Source: Shimia sp. R9_2 (GTDB lineage: Bacteria; Pseudomonadota; Alphaproteobacteria; Rhodobacterales; Rhodobacteraceae). Taken from it: a stretch of DNA of 64,000 nucleotides. A program made the translations under genes and the position numbers. This document shows, in pieces, positions 42,505 to 51,594 of the stretch. Below the pieces are notes generated by a model. That model was not told the origin of the DNA and made no database searches. It saw only the letters and a list, made by a program, of their open reading frames with translations. Location of the stretch: the NCBI RefSeq assembly GCF_017743735.1, contig NZ_JAGHRO010000009.1:62001-126000 (forward strand), given 5' to 3'. Position 1 is the first letter of the stretch, and each line of letters starts with the position of its first letter.

Positions 42505-44139
42505 ATGGATCAGCCACATAAATTCCAAGATTTTATACTGGCCCTCGGGCTGACCTGCATCGGGGCGGCGCTGGCGTGGTTTCTGTCTGGCGGTCTGCCG
42601 TTCATTGGCATTGATGATGCTGCGATCACCCGATCCTATGCTGAAAACGTCGCCAATGGGGCGGGGTATGTTTACAATGTGGGCGGCGAAAAGGTCGAAG
42701 GTTCCACCGCGTTTCTGTGGATGAGCATTCTGACGGTGGCCTACAGTCTGACGCCCACGCCGGAGTTTCTGATCATCGGATTATGTGCGCTGTTTGCACT
42801 TGGCGCGGTCTATATCACCCTGCGTCTGGTGCGGGCGCTGACCGATTGGCTGGACGTGCCAACCGGACCGGCGCTGTGGACCATGGCGCTGTTCCTGATG
42901 GCCAGCCCGGGGTATTTCATGTGGTCGGTCTGGACCATGATGGAGCTGGCGCTGTGGTCGATGATGGTGATCTGGCTGGTGTTTCTGCTGGCCAAGCGGG
43001 TGGAGGACGATTTTGGCCCCAGCAACGGGCTGGCGCTGGTTCTGGCAGCCGCATTGATGCCCTTGGTGCGCCCTGAAGGTATTTTGGTGGCAGTGGGGCT
43101 GATCTGTTTGAGCTTTCTGCTCTCGCTGCGGTCCTGGCGCGTTCTGGGGCTGTCTGTCCTCGCGGCGGGCGGCTCTTTTGTGGCGGTCACCTTTTTCCGG
43201 CTGAGCTATTTTGGCCAGCCGTTTCCCAACACCTTTTATGCCAAGGTTTCCTCTGATCGGTTGCAGGGGCTGGCGGACGGGATGAAATATCTCTTTGATT
43301 TCCTGCTGCGCAGCCCGTTCACGGATATTTTGGTGATGATCTGGCTGGGGCTGACCTTTTGGGCGCTGTTTGAGGCGCGGCACAGCCGCCCCGGCACGCG
43401 CGCGCTGATCGTTGCGGCTGCGGCCATATTTGGCCTGCTGATGACCTATGCGGCGCTTGGTGGCGATCACTTTGTGCTCTGGCGGTTCTATCAGCCGGTG
43501 GCCCCGTTGCTGCCTGTTGCGCTGGCGCTTCTGGTTGCTTTGGGGGCTGGGATGCCCTCTACAACCCTCGGTGCGGCGAAGGTGGCCGGCGCGGTTGCTG
43601 CGCTCGGCATCATGCTGATTGGGTGGGGGCAATACTACCAATCACGCTTTGATATCCGCAAAGAATATGTGCTGGTGGAGCAGGGGCTCGATTTTGGTGC
43701 GTTCCTCAACGAGGTGGAACCGCGCCCCTCAATTGGCGTGGGTCCGGCGGGCGGCATTGCGCTGGCGTATGACGGGCACATCTATGATCTGCTTGGGCTG
43801 AACTGGGTTGAGATGGCGCATGCCAATCCCGTGAAGATCGGGATGCGCAACCACGCGAGTTTTGACAAGCCGACATTCTGGAAGCACCAACCGGACGTGC
43901 TTGCCGCCTTCAACCGGGCCTGCACAAAAGATCAGGGGCTGGCGTTCTGGTCACATGCGGACAGCGCCTTTGACGGGCTGTATTCGGATGCGGATTTTCA
44001 GGCTGCCTATGTGCCGGTTGCCTTTCGAAACACAACCCAATGTTGGCCAAGTTTCGCGCGGCACGAATGGTTGGCAAAAGCGACCCCAAGTGATGCGATC
44101 CTGGTCTATGATTGGGCAGATGTGATCAAACTGGACTGA
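42505..44139 (+). CDS. GT-C membrane glycosyltransferase, possible arabinofuranosyltransferase
   Basis: 544-residue integral membrane protein with about ten helices and a C-terminal periplasmic tail (420-544). The first periplasmic loop has IDDAAITRSYAENVANGAGYV and VEGSTAFLW. Paired acidic residues (DD) after helix 1 and the VEG-x-T-x-x-LW motif resemble mycobacterial AftB-type arabinofuranosyltransferases, which use decaprenyl-phosphoryl-arabinose. It starts 17 bases after the DprE2-like gene. It would transfer the sugar on the outer face of the inner membrane. The acceptor is unknown. A general PMT-type identity remains possible. Confidence 0.78.
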   Translation: MDQPHKFQDFILALGLTCIGAALAWFLSGGLPFIGIDDAAITRSYAENVANGAGYVYNVGGEKVEGSTAFLWMSILTVAYSLTPTPEFLIIGLCALFALGAVYITLRLVRALTDWLDVPTGPALWTMALFLMASPGYFMWSVWTMMELALWSMMVIWLVFLLAKRVEDDFGPSNGLALVLAAALMPLVRPEGILVAVGLICLSFLLSLRSWRVLGLSVLAAGGSFVAVTFFRLSYFGQPFPNTFYAKVSSDRLQGLADGMKYLFDFLLRSPFTDILVMIWLGLTFWALFEARHSRPGTRALIVAAAAIFGLLMTYAALGGDHFVLWRFYQPVAPLLPVALALLVALGAGMPSTTLGAAKVAGAVAALGIMLIGWGQYYQSRFDIRKEYVLVEQGLDFGAFLNEVEPRPSIGVGPAGGIALAYDGHIYDLLGLNWVEMAHANPVKIGMRNHASFDKPTFWKHQPDVLAAFNRACTKDQGLAFWSHADSAFDGLYSDADFQAAYVPVAFRNTTQCWPSFARHEWLAKATPSDAILVYDWADVIKLD

Positions 44140-44145
44140 TCCGCC

Positions 44146-45603
44146 ATGGGCTCTGAAAACGGCAACTCCGGCCATTCCACCAAGGGATTTTTTGTCAACG
44201 TCGGCTCCCTTGTGTCTGCGCGCCTGTTTCTGGCGTTGTCGCAGATTTTGGTTTTGCCGGTGGTGGCGCGTTATCTCACGGTGGATGAGTTTGCCCTGAT
44301 TGCCATGGCGATGTCGCTGATCGTCTTTTGCAGCGTTTTGAGCGATGCGGGGCTTGGGCGGTCGTTGATCCGGACGCCGGAGTATGACCATGACGAATGG
44401 GTCAGTGTGTTCTGGCTGCTTGTGATGGTGGGGGGCGGTTTGATGGCTGTCATCCTGCTGGCCGCGCCGCTTTGGGCGTCATTCTTTGCGCAGCCGGAGC
44501 TGGTGAAGATCATTGCGGCGCTGTCGGTGGTGCCTCTGATGCAGGCCATTGCCGCCACGCCCAACGCGGAGATCGAGCGGCGGGAAAATTACACAGGCAT
44601 TGCCAAGGTACAGACCATCACAACGGTGTTCAGCCTTGGCGCGGTTGTGATACTTGCGGTGCTCGGCGCCGGTGTCTGGGCGCTTGTCGCGCAACAGCTG
44701 GCGCTGGCCGGGGTCAGATTGGCCGGTATTCTGTACCTGTCCGAGTTTCGCCCCACGCGGGTATTCCGCCCCGCTCTGGTGAGGCCACACCTTGAGTTTG
44801 CCCGAAATGCTTTGATTGTGTCGGCCATTTCAGCCGTAAAAGCGCAGTCTGCGGTGATGAGCATCGGGAAGTTCAACGGGGAGGCGGCCTTGGGTCTGTT
44901 TTCCATGAGCGCCCGATTTTCCAAGTTGCCGCAGTTTGGCCTCGTCGGGCCAGCGTCCACGATTGTTTATGTCCGCATGGCGAAGGCTCAGCATGATCCC
45001 AAGCGGCTGGTCGACATCTATCTCAGCGCGATGAACCTGATGGCGACGGTTCTGTTTCCCATCCTGGCCGTGACAGCGGCTGCGGGGACGGCGGTGTTCA
45101 CCGTGGCGCTCTCAGATGATTGGGCGCAGGTTGCACCGATTTTTGCCTTTTCGATTGCGGGGCTGACATTTGAGGCGATTGCGGTGGTTTTGCTGTCCTG
45201 CATTTTCCGGGCTACCAATCGCACCGACTTGCATGTGCGCCTTATGACGGAATCCGCGGTTCTCTATACGGTTATGGTACTCTGCGCCGCTGCATTTTCT
45301 GATGTGCTCGGCGTGGCGACGGTGATCACGGTCTGGGGGCTGGTCATTGTGCCGCGTGGTTGGATTTTGGCGCAGAAAATCGTGCCGATCAGCCTGGCAG
45401 ATTGCGTCAATGCGATCGCTGCACCGCTTTTGCTTTCTGTGGGTTTGGTCTGCGCCCATATCGGGCTGCGGACACTCTGGGAGCCGGGTCATGTTGTGGA
45501 AATTCTATTGGCCGGAGGGCTGCTTGTGGTGGGGCTTGGCGGCACCATTTTGATGCGCCGTGAGACACTTCTGGAAGCGGTTGGGACGTTCAAACAGGCC
45601 TGA
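44146..45603 (+). CDS. Polysaccharide flippase (Wzx/MOP family)
   Basis: 485-residue protein with about 13-14 membrane helices. The N-terminus GFFVNVGSLVSARLFLALSQ and the repeated helix-loop pattern (LGLFSMSARFSKLPQFGLVGPAST) fit WzxC/lipopolysaccharide flippases. It begins 7 bases after the GT-C gene, so it belongs to the same operon. It probably moves a lipid-linked repeat unit across the inner membrane. No Wzy-type polymerase is certain in the window, although the next GT-C-like gene may serve. Confidence 0.88.
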   Translation: MGSENGNSGHSTKGFFVNVGSLVSARLFLALSQILVLPVVARYLTVDEFALIAMAMSLIVFCSVLSDAGLGRSLIRTPEYDHDEWVSVFWLLVMVGGGLMAVILLAAPLWASFFAQPELVKIIAALSVVPLMQAIAATPNAEIERRENYTGIAKVQTITTVFSLGAVVILAVLGAGVWALVAQQLALAGVRLAGILYLSEFRPTRVFRPALVRPHLEFARNALIVSAISAVKAQSAVMSIGKFNGEAALGLFSMSARFSKLPQFGLVGPASTIVYVRMAKAQHDPKRLVDIYLSAMNLMATVLFPILAVTAAAGTAVFTVALSDDWAQVAPIFAFSIAGLTFEAIAVVLLSCIFRATNRTDLHVRLMTESAVLYTVMVLCAAAFSDVLGVATVITVWGLVIVPRGWILAQKIVPISLADCVNAIAAPLLLSVGLVCAHIGLRTLWEPGHVVEILLAGGLLVVGLGGTILMRRETLLEAVGTFKQA

Positions 45604-46101
45604 AAAAGTCAATTTGCGCAGAGTTTGTGCAGCGGTGTTTTTTCAACGCATGAAATGCGCGAACACGGGTGATCGCCATATTTGACTGGCAAAAATGATG
45701 GGAAGACGGTAAGAAATAGTATATTCTTTAACGTGTATTTTTCTGCATTTGTTCAATTTTGTTTTTGTTTTGAGGAGTTGGCGACGCATGTGCGGGCACA
45801 AGGCTGTTGTGGTCCCTGAGAGGGCATCTGTCTGAATATTGAAAATCCAGAATTCAGTCAGATGATTTGGGGGGATAGCGGAATTGTAATTTTGGGTGTT
45901 CACGCAATTTTGCATGCGGGAAAGCAACACTCGGGCTATCATCAACCAAAGACAAAACAACATGTATGCATATGATATTTGGTCGAATATTCTGATTATA
46001 TATTGCTGAATTTCTTTTGGGGGTGCGGTTATTGGGATGCCGCCTGAAGACGAAGCATTTGGTCGCCCGTTAATTTCTTGGGCGATCCAAGGAAGTGAAT
46101 T
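45604..46101. other. 498-base AT-rich intergenic region
   Basis: This gap between the flippase and the next glycosyltransferase is AT-rich and promoter-like, with no frame that looks coding. A minus-strand open stretch (45643-45963) has no recognisable protein features. I see no strong terminator or operator. Confidence 0.5.
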
Positions 46102-47847
46102 GTGTTTGGAAGTTTAGAAGAAAATACTGCGCTGCCCGGTCGGGATGACACCAAATCGCACCTGCTGCGACTTCTGGGAATTGGCCTGATTTCGTTTGTG
46201 ATGGCGATGCTCACCCGGGTGGGGCTGATCAACCATCCTCTGATCTATGATGAGCTTTATCAGTATTTGCCCTCGGTGAGTTGGCAGGAAAATCAGACCT
46301 TCACGGTGCTTGATGGGATCTATGACCGTGCCGCCCGGTTCTCGCAGTTTATTGCCTTCAGTTTTGACGTGATTGGCGAGCAATCGGCCTTTTCGGCGCG
46401 GCTGATCCCCTCGGTGATCCCGGGCGCGCTGTTGGTGGCGCTGATTGTGTCTTGGGCCTACCACGTCAGCGGGCGTGTCGCGGCATTGATTGCGCTGTGC
46501 TTTCTGCTGTTTTGGCCCAACGGCATCGAGGTGTCTCAGTATATCCGGTTCTACTCCGCCCAAGGGGTGCTTTTTGTGGCGGGCGCGTTGCTGGTTTACA
46601 TCGCGTTGACCGAGATCACTTCTGTGATCTGGCGCGCGGCGGCGTTGGTTGCTGCGGCCATTGCGTTCCTTGTGGCGCTGGATTTGCAGATGCTGACCGC
46701 GCTTGGCGTCGGGGCGATCCTGCTGTGGGTGCTGGTGGTTTTTATGCCCGGTTGGCTGCGACGCTACCCCATGCTTTGGTGGCTCAATGGTGCCATTGTG
46801 CTTGGCCTGGCGATCTTCTTTCTCAGCGGTGTGGCGTCGGAGGAAATCAACTGGCTATGGACCACTTACAACTGGGAACCTTGGCCGCATGTGGATGATA
46901 CGACGTTTTATCACCGCAATTTCCGCGACAATTATCCGACCTTCTGGACGCTGTTTCCGGTGATTGCGATCATTGCGCTGCGGGCCAATTTTATGCCGGC
47001 CTCGTTTTGTCTGGCGCTTTTTGTCACCACCTTTCTGCTGCAGTCGTTTGGCGGTCTGAAAAACATCCGCTACCTCTATCCAACGATGCCGTTTTTCTTT
47101 GTTTTGTGGGGCATTGGCTTGCAGGCGGTGCTGCCGGTCTTTTGGCGTTTCCTGAAGACCAGCGCGACGGAGGCGTCGGGCAATTTTGTGCCATCAGTGC
47201 TGAAAAAGCCTCTGGCATTTGCGGTTTTGGGGATCAGCGCAGGCTTTTTGATCTTTGCCAATCCTGCCCTGCCGCGCAGCGCCAAGCTGATCCTGGGCCA
47301 AGATGAGAACATGCTGCTGGGTAAGACGCGCTGGCAGTGGGAGGGCGCGGAGGCGTTTTTGACACCCTGGCTGGCGGACAATCCTTTGATTGTCACCGAC
47401 GAGGAGATGCGGGCTGTGGAATGGCTGGGGGACTTTGACCTCGCTTACAACAAACCCAGGTTCTCCGAGCTGCTTTACAGTGTGAGCCCTGACGCGCCGC
47501 CTTTCTCGGTAGATCGGCGCACCGGACGGCCGTTGATTGGAGACTATGCTGATTTCCGTCTGGTGGTGTTTTGCCATCCTGTCGGGGTTTTTGTCACAAA
47601 CGAGGCGGGCGCGCGCAATGGCAATATCCTGCGTCTGCTGCAGGAGGCGCGGAGCGCGGATTTGAGTGTGTCGCTGCAGACCGGCCGGGGCATGGCGATG
47701 GTTGGTTGGCGGCACAAAGCGCATATGGAGCTGCCGGAAGACTGTCGAAAGGTTCCGAATTTTGGTGATCCGTCTGCGGCCGGTCGTATTCTGTCTGGTG
47801 AATCCGTGCCGTGGAGTGTCGCGTCGTCCACAGTTCGGACACATTGA
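46102..47847 (+). CDS. GT-C-type (PMT-like) membrane glycosyltransferase
   Basis: 581-residue protein with about ten helices in the first 390 residues and a soluble C-terminal part. The first loop carries HPLIYDELYQYLPSVSW, with the Asp-Glu typical of dolichyl-phosphate-mannose-type (PMT, ArnT) enzymes, and WPNGIEVSQYIRFYSAQG later. It likely transfers a sugar from a polyprenyl-phosphate donor in the periplasm. The GTG start follows AAGGAAG by 7 bases. The C-terminal region (from about residue 425) has FRLVVFCHPVGVFVTNEAG, an unrecognised domain. Confidence 0.8.
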   Translation: MFGSLEENTALPGRDDTKSHLLRLLGIGLISFVMAMLTRVGLINHPLIYDELYQYLPSVSWQENQTFTVLDGIYDRAARFSQFIAFSFDVIGEQSAFSARLIPSVIPGALLVALIVSWAYHVSGRVAALIALCFLLFWPNGIEVSQYIRFYSAQGVLFVAGALLVYIALTEITSVIWRAAALVAAAIAFLVALDLQMLTALGVGAILLWVLVVFMPGWLRRYPMLWWLNGAIVLGLAIFFLSGVASEEINWLWTTYNWEPWPHVDDTTFYHRNFRDNYPTFWTLFPVIAIIALRANFMPASFCLALFVTTFLLQSFGGLKNIRYLYPTMPFFFVLWGIGLQAVLPVFWRFLKTSATEASGNFVPSVLKKPLAFAVLGISAGFLIFANPALPRSAKLILGQDENMLLGKTRWQWEGAEAFLTPWLADNPLIVTDEEMRAVEWLGDFDLAYNKPRFSELLYSVSPDAPPFSVDRRTGRPLIGDYADFRLVVFCHPVGVFVTNEAGARNGNILRLLQEARSADLSVSLQTGRGMAMVGWRHKAHMELPEDCRKVPNFGDPSAAGRILSGESVPWSVASSTVRTH

Positions 47848-47992
47848 GAGGAGGATTTTCTGTCGGCCAACAACGTGACCGCTTTCCGTATTTGAGGACA
47901 AGATGTCACGAAACTGCGCCGCAGGTCGTTTAAGTTTTGGAGCAGATATTATGGATCTGCTTTTGAGAAATGATTTTTAGGAGTGCGAATTT

Positions 47993-48985
47993 ATGAGCTC
48001 GGAGCCAATTTATCTCGTCACAGGTGCCGCGGGTTTTGTGGGGGAGCACCTCGTGCGGCACCTGAAAGGCGCTGGCGTCAAAGTGCGGGCGATGGTGCGC
48101 AAGCCCGCGCAGGCGGAGGCGCTAAAGTCTCTGGTCGATGAGGTGGTTGTCGCGGATCTTGCGCAACCCGAAAGCTTGCCTGCAGCCGTGGAAGGGGTGG
48201 CTGGCATCTATCATCTGGCGAGTATTTTCCGGCAAGAAGGGCTGCCGGATGAGACCTTCTATGACATCAATGCCGAGGGCACGCGGCGCATTTTTGAAGC
48301 GGCGATTGCGGCCGGGGTGCCGCGCATCATTCATTGCTCCACAAATGGTGTGCACAGTGACATTGATCACCCTCCGGCAACCGAAGACTATCCTTTCAAG
48401 CCCGGCGACATTTATCAGGAAACCAAACTTGCGGGCGAGGAGATCGCGTCAGAGTATTTTGCGGATGGTCGTATGGCTGGCGTGGTGTTGCGGCCGACGA
48501 TGATCTGGGGGCCAGGCGATGACCGGACGCTCAAAATGTTCCGCATGATCCAAAAAGGGCGTTTCTTCTTTGTTGGAGATGGCGGCACGCTTCACCATTG
48601 GGTTGATGTGCGCGATCTGGCGGCGGCGTTCCGGCAGGCGATGGAAAGCGAGGTCAACAATGAGGCTTTCCTGATTGGCGGGCGCGAATATGTATCATTG
48701 CGCAATATCGCAAATGAGATCGCCGATCAGCTGGGCAAACCCAAACCAAGTTTGCGTGTGCCGGTTGGGCCTATGATGCTTTTGGCACATGCCACGGAAA
48801 TTGTCTGCAAGCCCCTGGGAATTGAGCCACCGATTTTTCGACGCCGCGTCGGGTTCTTTATCAAAAATCGCGCATATGACATTTCAAAAGCGCATCGCAT
48901 TCTCAATTTCCAACCCAAGCAGGATATTGCAGGGGAAATTGCAGATATTATCGAGGCTTACAAGAGTGATGGAAAATTGGCCTAA
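47993..48985 (+). CDS. NAD-dependent epimerase/dehydratase (extended SDR)
   Basis: 330-residue extended SDR. The NAD motif is TGAAGFVGEHLVRHL near residue 8; YQETKLAGEEIASEYF holds Tyr-x-x-x-Lys, and RPTMIWGPGD is a hallmark of nucleotide-sugar or steroid-type epimerases. It may convert a nucleotide-sugar or lipid-linked sugar for the polysaccharide pathway. The ATG has AGGAG 9 bases upstream. The 3-beta-HSD-like C-terminus (IFRRRVGFFIKNRAYDI) leaves the substrate open. Confidence 0.88.
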   Translation: MSSEPIYLVTGAAGFVGEHLVRHLKGAGVKVRAMVRKPAQAEALKSLVDEVVVADLAQPESLPAAVEGVAGIYHLASIFRQEGLPDETFYDINAEGTRRIFEAAIAAGVPRIIHCSTNGVHSDIDHPPATEDYPFKPGDIYQETKLAGEEIASEYFADGRMAGVVLRPTMIWGPGDDRTLKMFRMIQKGRFFFVGDGGTLHHWVDVRDLAAAFRQAMESEVNNEAFLIGGREYVSLRNIANEIADQLGKPKPSLRVPVGPMMLLAHATEIVCKPLGIEPPIFRRRVGFFIKNRAYDISKAHRILNFQPKQDIAGEIADIIEAYKSDGKLA

Positions 48986-49296
48986 GGCCATTTAATTTAA
49001 GATTGCCGCCCAATTTGCGCCTGATTTTTCTGGTAATATTTCAATTATGAAGAAAGGATAGTGACGTTTAAACCACATGCTTTGTCGATATTGGCTGCCG
49101 TTAACCAGCTTAACGTAATTTTATTGTAGGAAAGTTGCGTGCATTGCTTAGCATAAAATTGATTTTGCGGTTTGAAGCCGAAGTTTAATAATACCACTGG
49201 GGAAGGGGTAAACGCTCGGTAAGTCTATGAGATTTCGAAATACTGTCGGGAAGAACCGCGACTCGACGGAATACAAATGAGTTTCTTTGAATACCA
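48986..49296. promoter_or_regulatory. 311-base AT-rich promoter region with an inverted repeat
   Basis: The region upstream of the Wzc-like gene is AT-rich and contains CGTTAA-CCAGC-TTAACG, a perfect inverted repeat at 49099-49115. It could be an operator. I see no gene in it. Confidence 0.5.
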
Positions 49297-51504
49297 ATGA
49301 ATAGAGTTCTTTCACCTGATAGAAAGTTGGAGATGCGTCTGCCCAAAGCTGCGACATCTGCTCCGAAAATGCTGGAATTTTCCGATGTTATTCGCGCGCT
49401 GCGGCATCGGATCGCGCTTGTGCTTGCCACAGGCGTGCTTTGTTTGGGGGGCGCGGTTTACTACCTGTCGTCCATCACGCCGACCTATAGTTCCGGCGGC
49501 CAGCTTTTGTTGGGTGGGCAGGGGCTCAGTGAACAGAACTCGTTTGATCTTGTGGAAGCTCAGGTGCTCAGCAATGCGGTGATCGAGGGGGAGATCGCGA
49601 TTATGCGGTCCAATGAAATCCTCATCAACGTGGTGCAGAAGCTCAATCTGGACGAAGATCCTGAATTCAATCCGAGTTTGCGTGAAAAGCAGGTGCCCAA
49701 TCCGGTGGTGTCCTGGCTCAAGGATACAGCCAAAACCATTCTGGGCCGAGGCGAGAGCGCAGCGGATGATGAGGTGGTTGTTGTTGAAACAGCCTCCAAT
49801 ACAGCGGTTTTGGAGGCGGCCTCTCTGAACGAGCAGACCCTTGGTGAGTATGGCACCTCGGTCGGGATTTTGCGCAAGGGTCTGTCCATTCGCCAGCAGG
49901 GCACATCGTTCCTGATGGCGGTTCAGGCCACGTCGGAGAGCCCACAAAAGGCGGCGGCGATTTCCAACACGGTTATGACGGAATATATACGCGTGCTAGC
50001 GGATAAACGTTTCCAGACGGCAAGCCGTTTCACCGGCTGGCTGGAGGGTCGGGTTGAGGAGCTTGCGAGCAACCTTGAAGAATCCGAGCGTGCCGTTTTG
50101 GAGCTGCGCAGCGTCATGGAGGCGGATGCTGACAATGGTGCCCGTCTGGATCAGCAGATGCAGGAGTTCACCACCAAGCTGGTGAACGCGCGGGCGGAGC
50201 TGGCGCAGGCAGAGGCGCAGGTGCGTCGGGCGACGCTGGTGAATGAGCAGGATGGCCCGCTGGCGACCGCGAATATTCTTTCCAATGATGCGATTTTTGA
50301 GTTCCGTCGGGCGCTGGTGGATCTGCGCCGCGAAGAGGCAGAGGCCTCACTGAGCTTTTCAGATGAGTCCGCGCGGATGGACTCGATCCGCCGCGCGATT
50401 TCCAAAACCGAAGCGGAGCTGGCCAATGAGGTTGAAAACCTGATTTTGCAGCTCAACAACCGTGTGGAGACACTTCGGCTCAACGTGCGCACGTTGGAGA
50501 CCAGCCTGCGCAGCTTTGAAGGATTGAACCTTGAGCGGTCACGCCAGTTGATCGAGATGAACCAGTTGCAGCGTGTGGCGGACATCAACCGCCGTGTGTA
50601 TGAGGATTTCCTGGGGCGGTATCGCGAAATCAGTGAGTTTCAGGAAATTCCGATCTCTGATGCGAAGATCATTCGCTATGCCTCACCACCCAGCAGCCCG
50701 TCTCACCCACGCAAGAAAGTGGCGGCGATTCTGGCGCTGGTTGGAGGGCTTTCGCTGGGGGCGGCTTTGGCCTTCATGCTGGAGTGGCGGCCCAGACGGC
50801 TCTCTGAGCCGAGGCAGGTGTCGCGTGCAACCGGATTGCCGGTGTTTGGCAACACACCCCGTTTGAAGAAGATCCGCTCGGCTGAGAAGCTGCTTGCACA
50901 GCTTTCCAATGATGAGGCCTTTGCGCAGGCGGCGCTGAAACTGGCGGACAACATCAATCTGCACAGTGAACGATCGCTGAGGTCTCTTTTTGTGACCTCC
51001 TATGATGCCAATCAGAGTCGGACCAATACGGCGATCTTGCTGGCCTGGGCCAATGCGCAGCGCGGCCGGAAATGTGTGCTGGTCGACGGAGATTTCCGCA
51101 CCGCACAGCTGACAGATAGTTTTGGTCTGAATGAACAGGCTAATTTCTTGTCCGCCATCCATAGCGACAAGCCTTTGAGTGAATGTCTGGTGGTAACGGA
51201 TACGACGGATGGATTTGACTGTATCGGCGCGGAAGTATCGGCGGCGGATCCCTCTGTGCTCTACAGCTCTGAGCGGATGCAGGACATGATTGCCCTGCTG
51301 CGCAAGGTTTATGATGTGGTCATCATTGACGCGCCAAGTCTGGAGGACAGCTCCAACAGCTTTGCCGGTTTGAATTCGCGTGATCTGGGGATTTTCACCA
51401 TCGAGACCAATAAGATGACGCGTGATGGCATGAACCGCAGCCTGAACATGTTGAGAGATATGGATCTGGGCGGCGCGGGCATTGTCCTGAATGGGGCCAA
51501 GTGA
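49297..51504 (+). CDS. Wzz/Wzc-like polysaccharide chain-length protein with degenerate ATPase domain
   Basis: 735-residue protein in the BY-kinase layout. An N-terminal Wzz domain has membrane helices near residues 38-60 and 470-490, with a long periplasmic coiled coil between (about 240-440) and PSSPSHPRKKVA before the second helix. A cytoplasmic ATPase-like domain starts near residue 540. Walker A should read G-x-x-x-x-GKST, but residues 569-578 read YDANQSRTNT, so the P-loop Lys is missing. Walker A' VLVDGDF (594-600) is kept. The C-terminus has no tyrosine cluster. It may set chain length and act as a structural partner rather than a kinase. Confidence 0.9.
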   Translation: MNRVLSPDRKLEMRLPKAATSAPKMLEFSDVIRALRHRIALVLATGVLCLGGAVYYLSSITPTYSSGGQLLLGGQGLSEQNSFDLVEAQVLSNAVIEGEIAIMRSNEILINVVQKLNLDEDPEFNPSLREKQVPNPVVSWLKDTAKTILGRGESAADDEVVVVETASNTAVLEAASLNEQTLGEYGTSVGILRKGLSIRQQGTSFLMAVQATSESPQKAAAISNTVMTEYIRVLADKRFQTASRFTGWLEGRVEELASNLEESERAVLELRSVMEADADNGARLDQQMQEFTTKLVNARAELAQAEAQVRRATLVNEQDGPLATANILSNDAIFEFRRALVDLRREEAEASLSFSDESARMDSIRRAISKTEAELANEVENLILQLNNRVETLRLNVRTLETSLRSFEGLNLERSRQLIEMNQLQRVADINRRVYEDFLGRYREISEFQEIPISDAKIIRYASPPSSPSHPRKKVAAILALVGGLSLGAALAFMLEWRPRRLSEPRQVSRATGLPVFGNTPRLKKIRSAEKLLAQLSNDEAFAQAALKLADNINLHSERSLRSLFVTSYDANQSRTNTAILLAWANAQRGRKCVLVDGDFRTAQLTDSFGLNEQANFLSAIHSDKPLSECLVVTDTTDGFDCIGAEVSAADPSVLYSSERMQDMIALLRKVYDVVIIDAPSLEDSSNSFAGLNSRDLGIFTIETNKMTRDGMNRSLNMLRDMDLGGAGIVLNGAK

Positions 51505-51594
51505 AGCGCAAAGCTGAGTGGCGGATGCCTGAGTGCATCTGCCCCTTCGCCGTACCCCGCGTGACATGTGTTTTGATCCAGACATAGGTGCCGA

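Noticed and set aside
45643-45963. 106-codon minus-strand frame in an AT-rich gap
   Set aside because: Low-complexity translation without family features; the region reads as promoter DNA.
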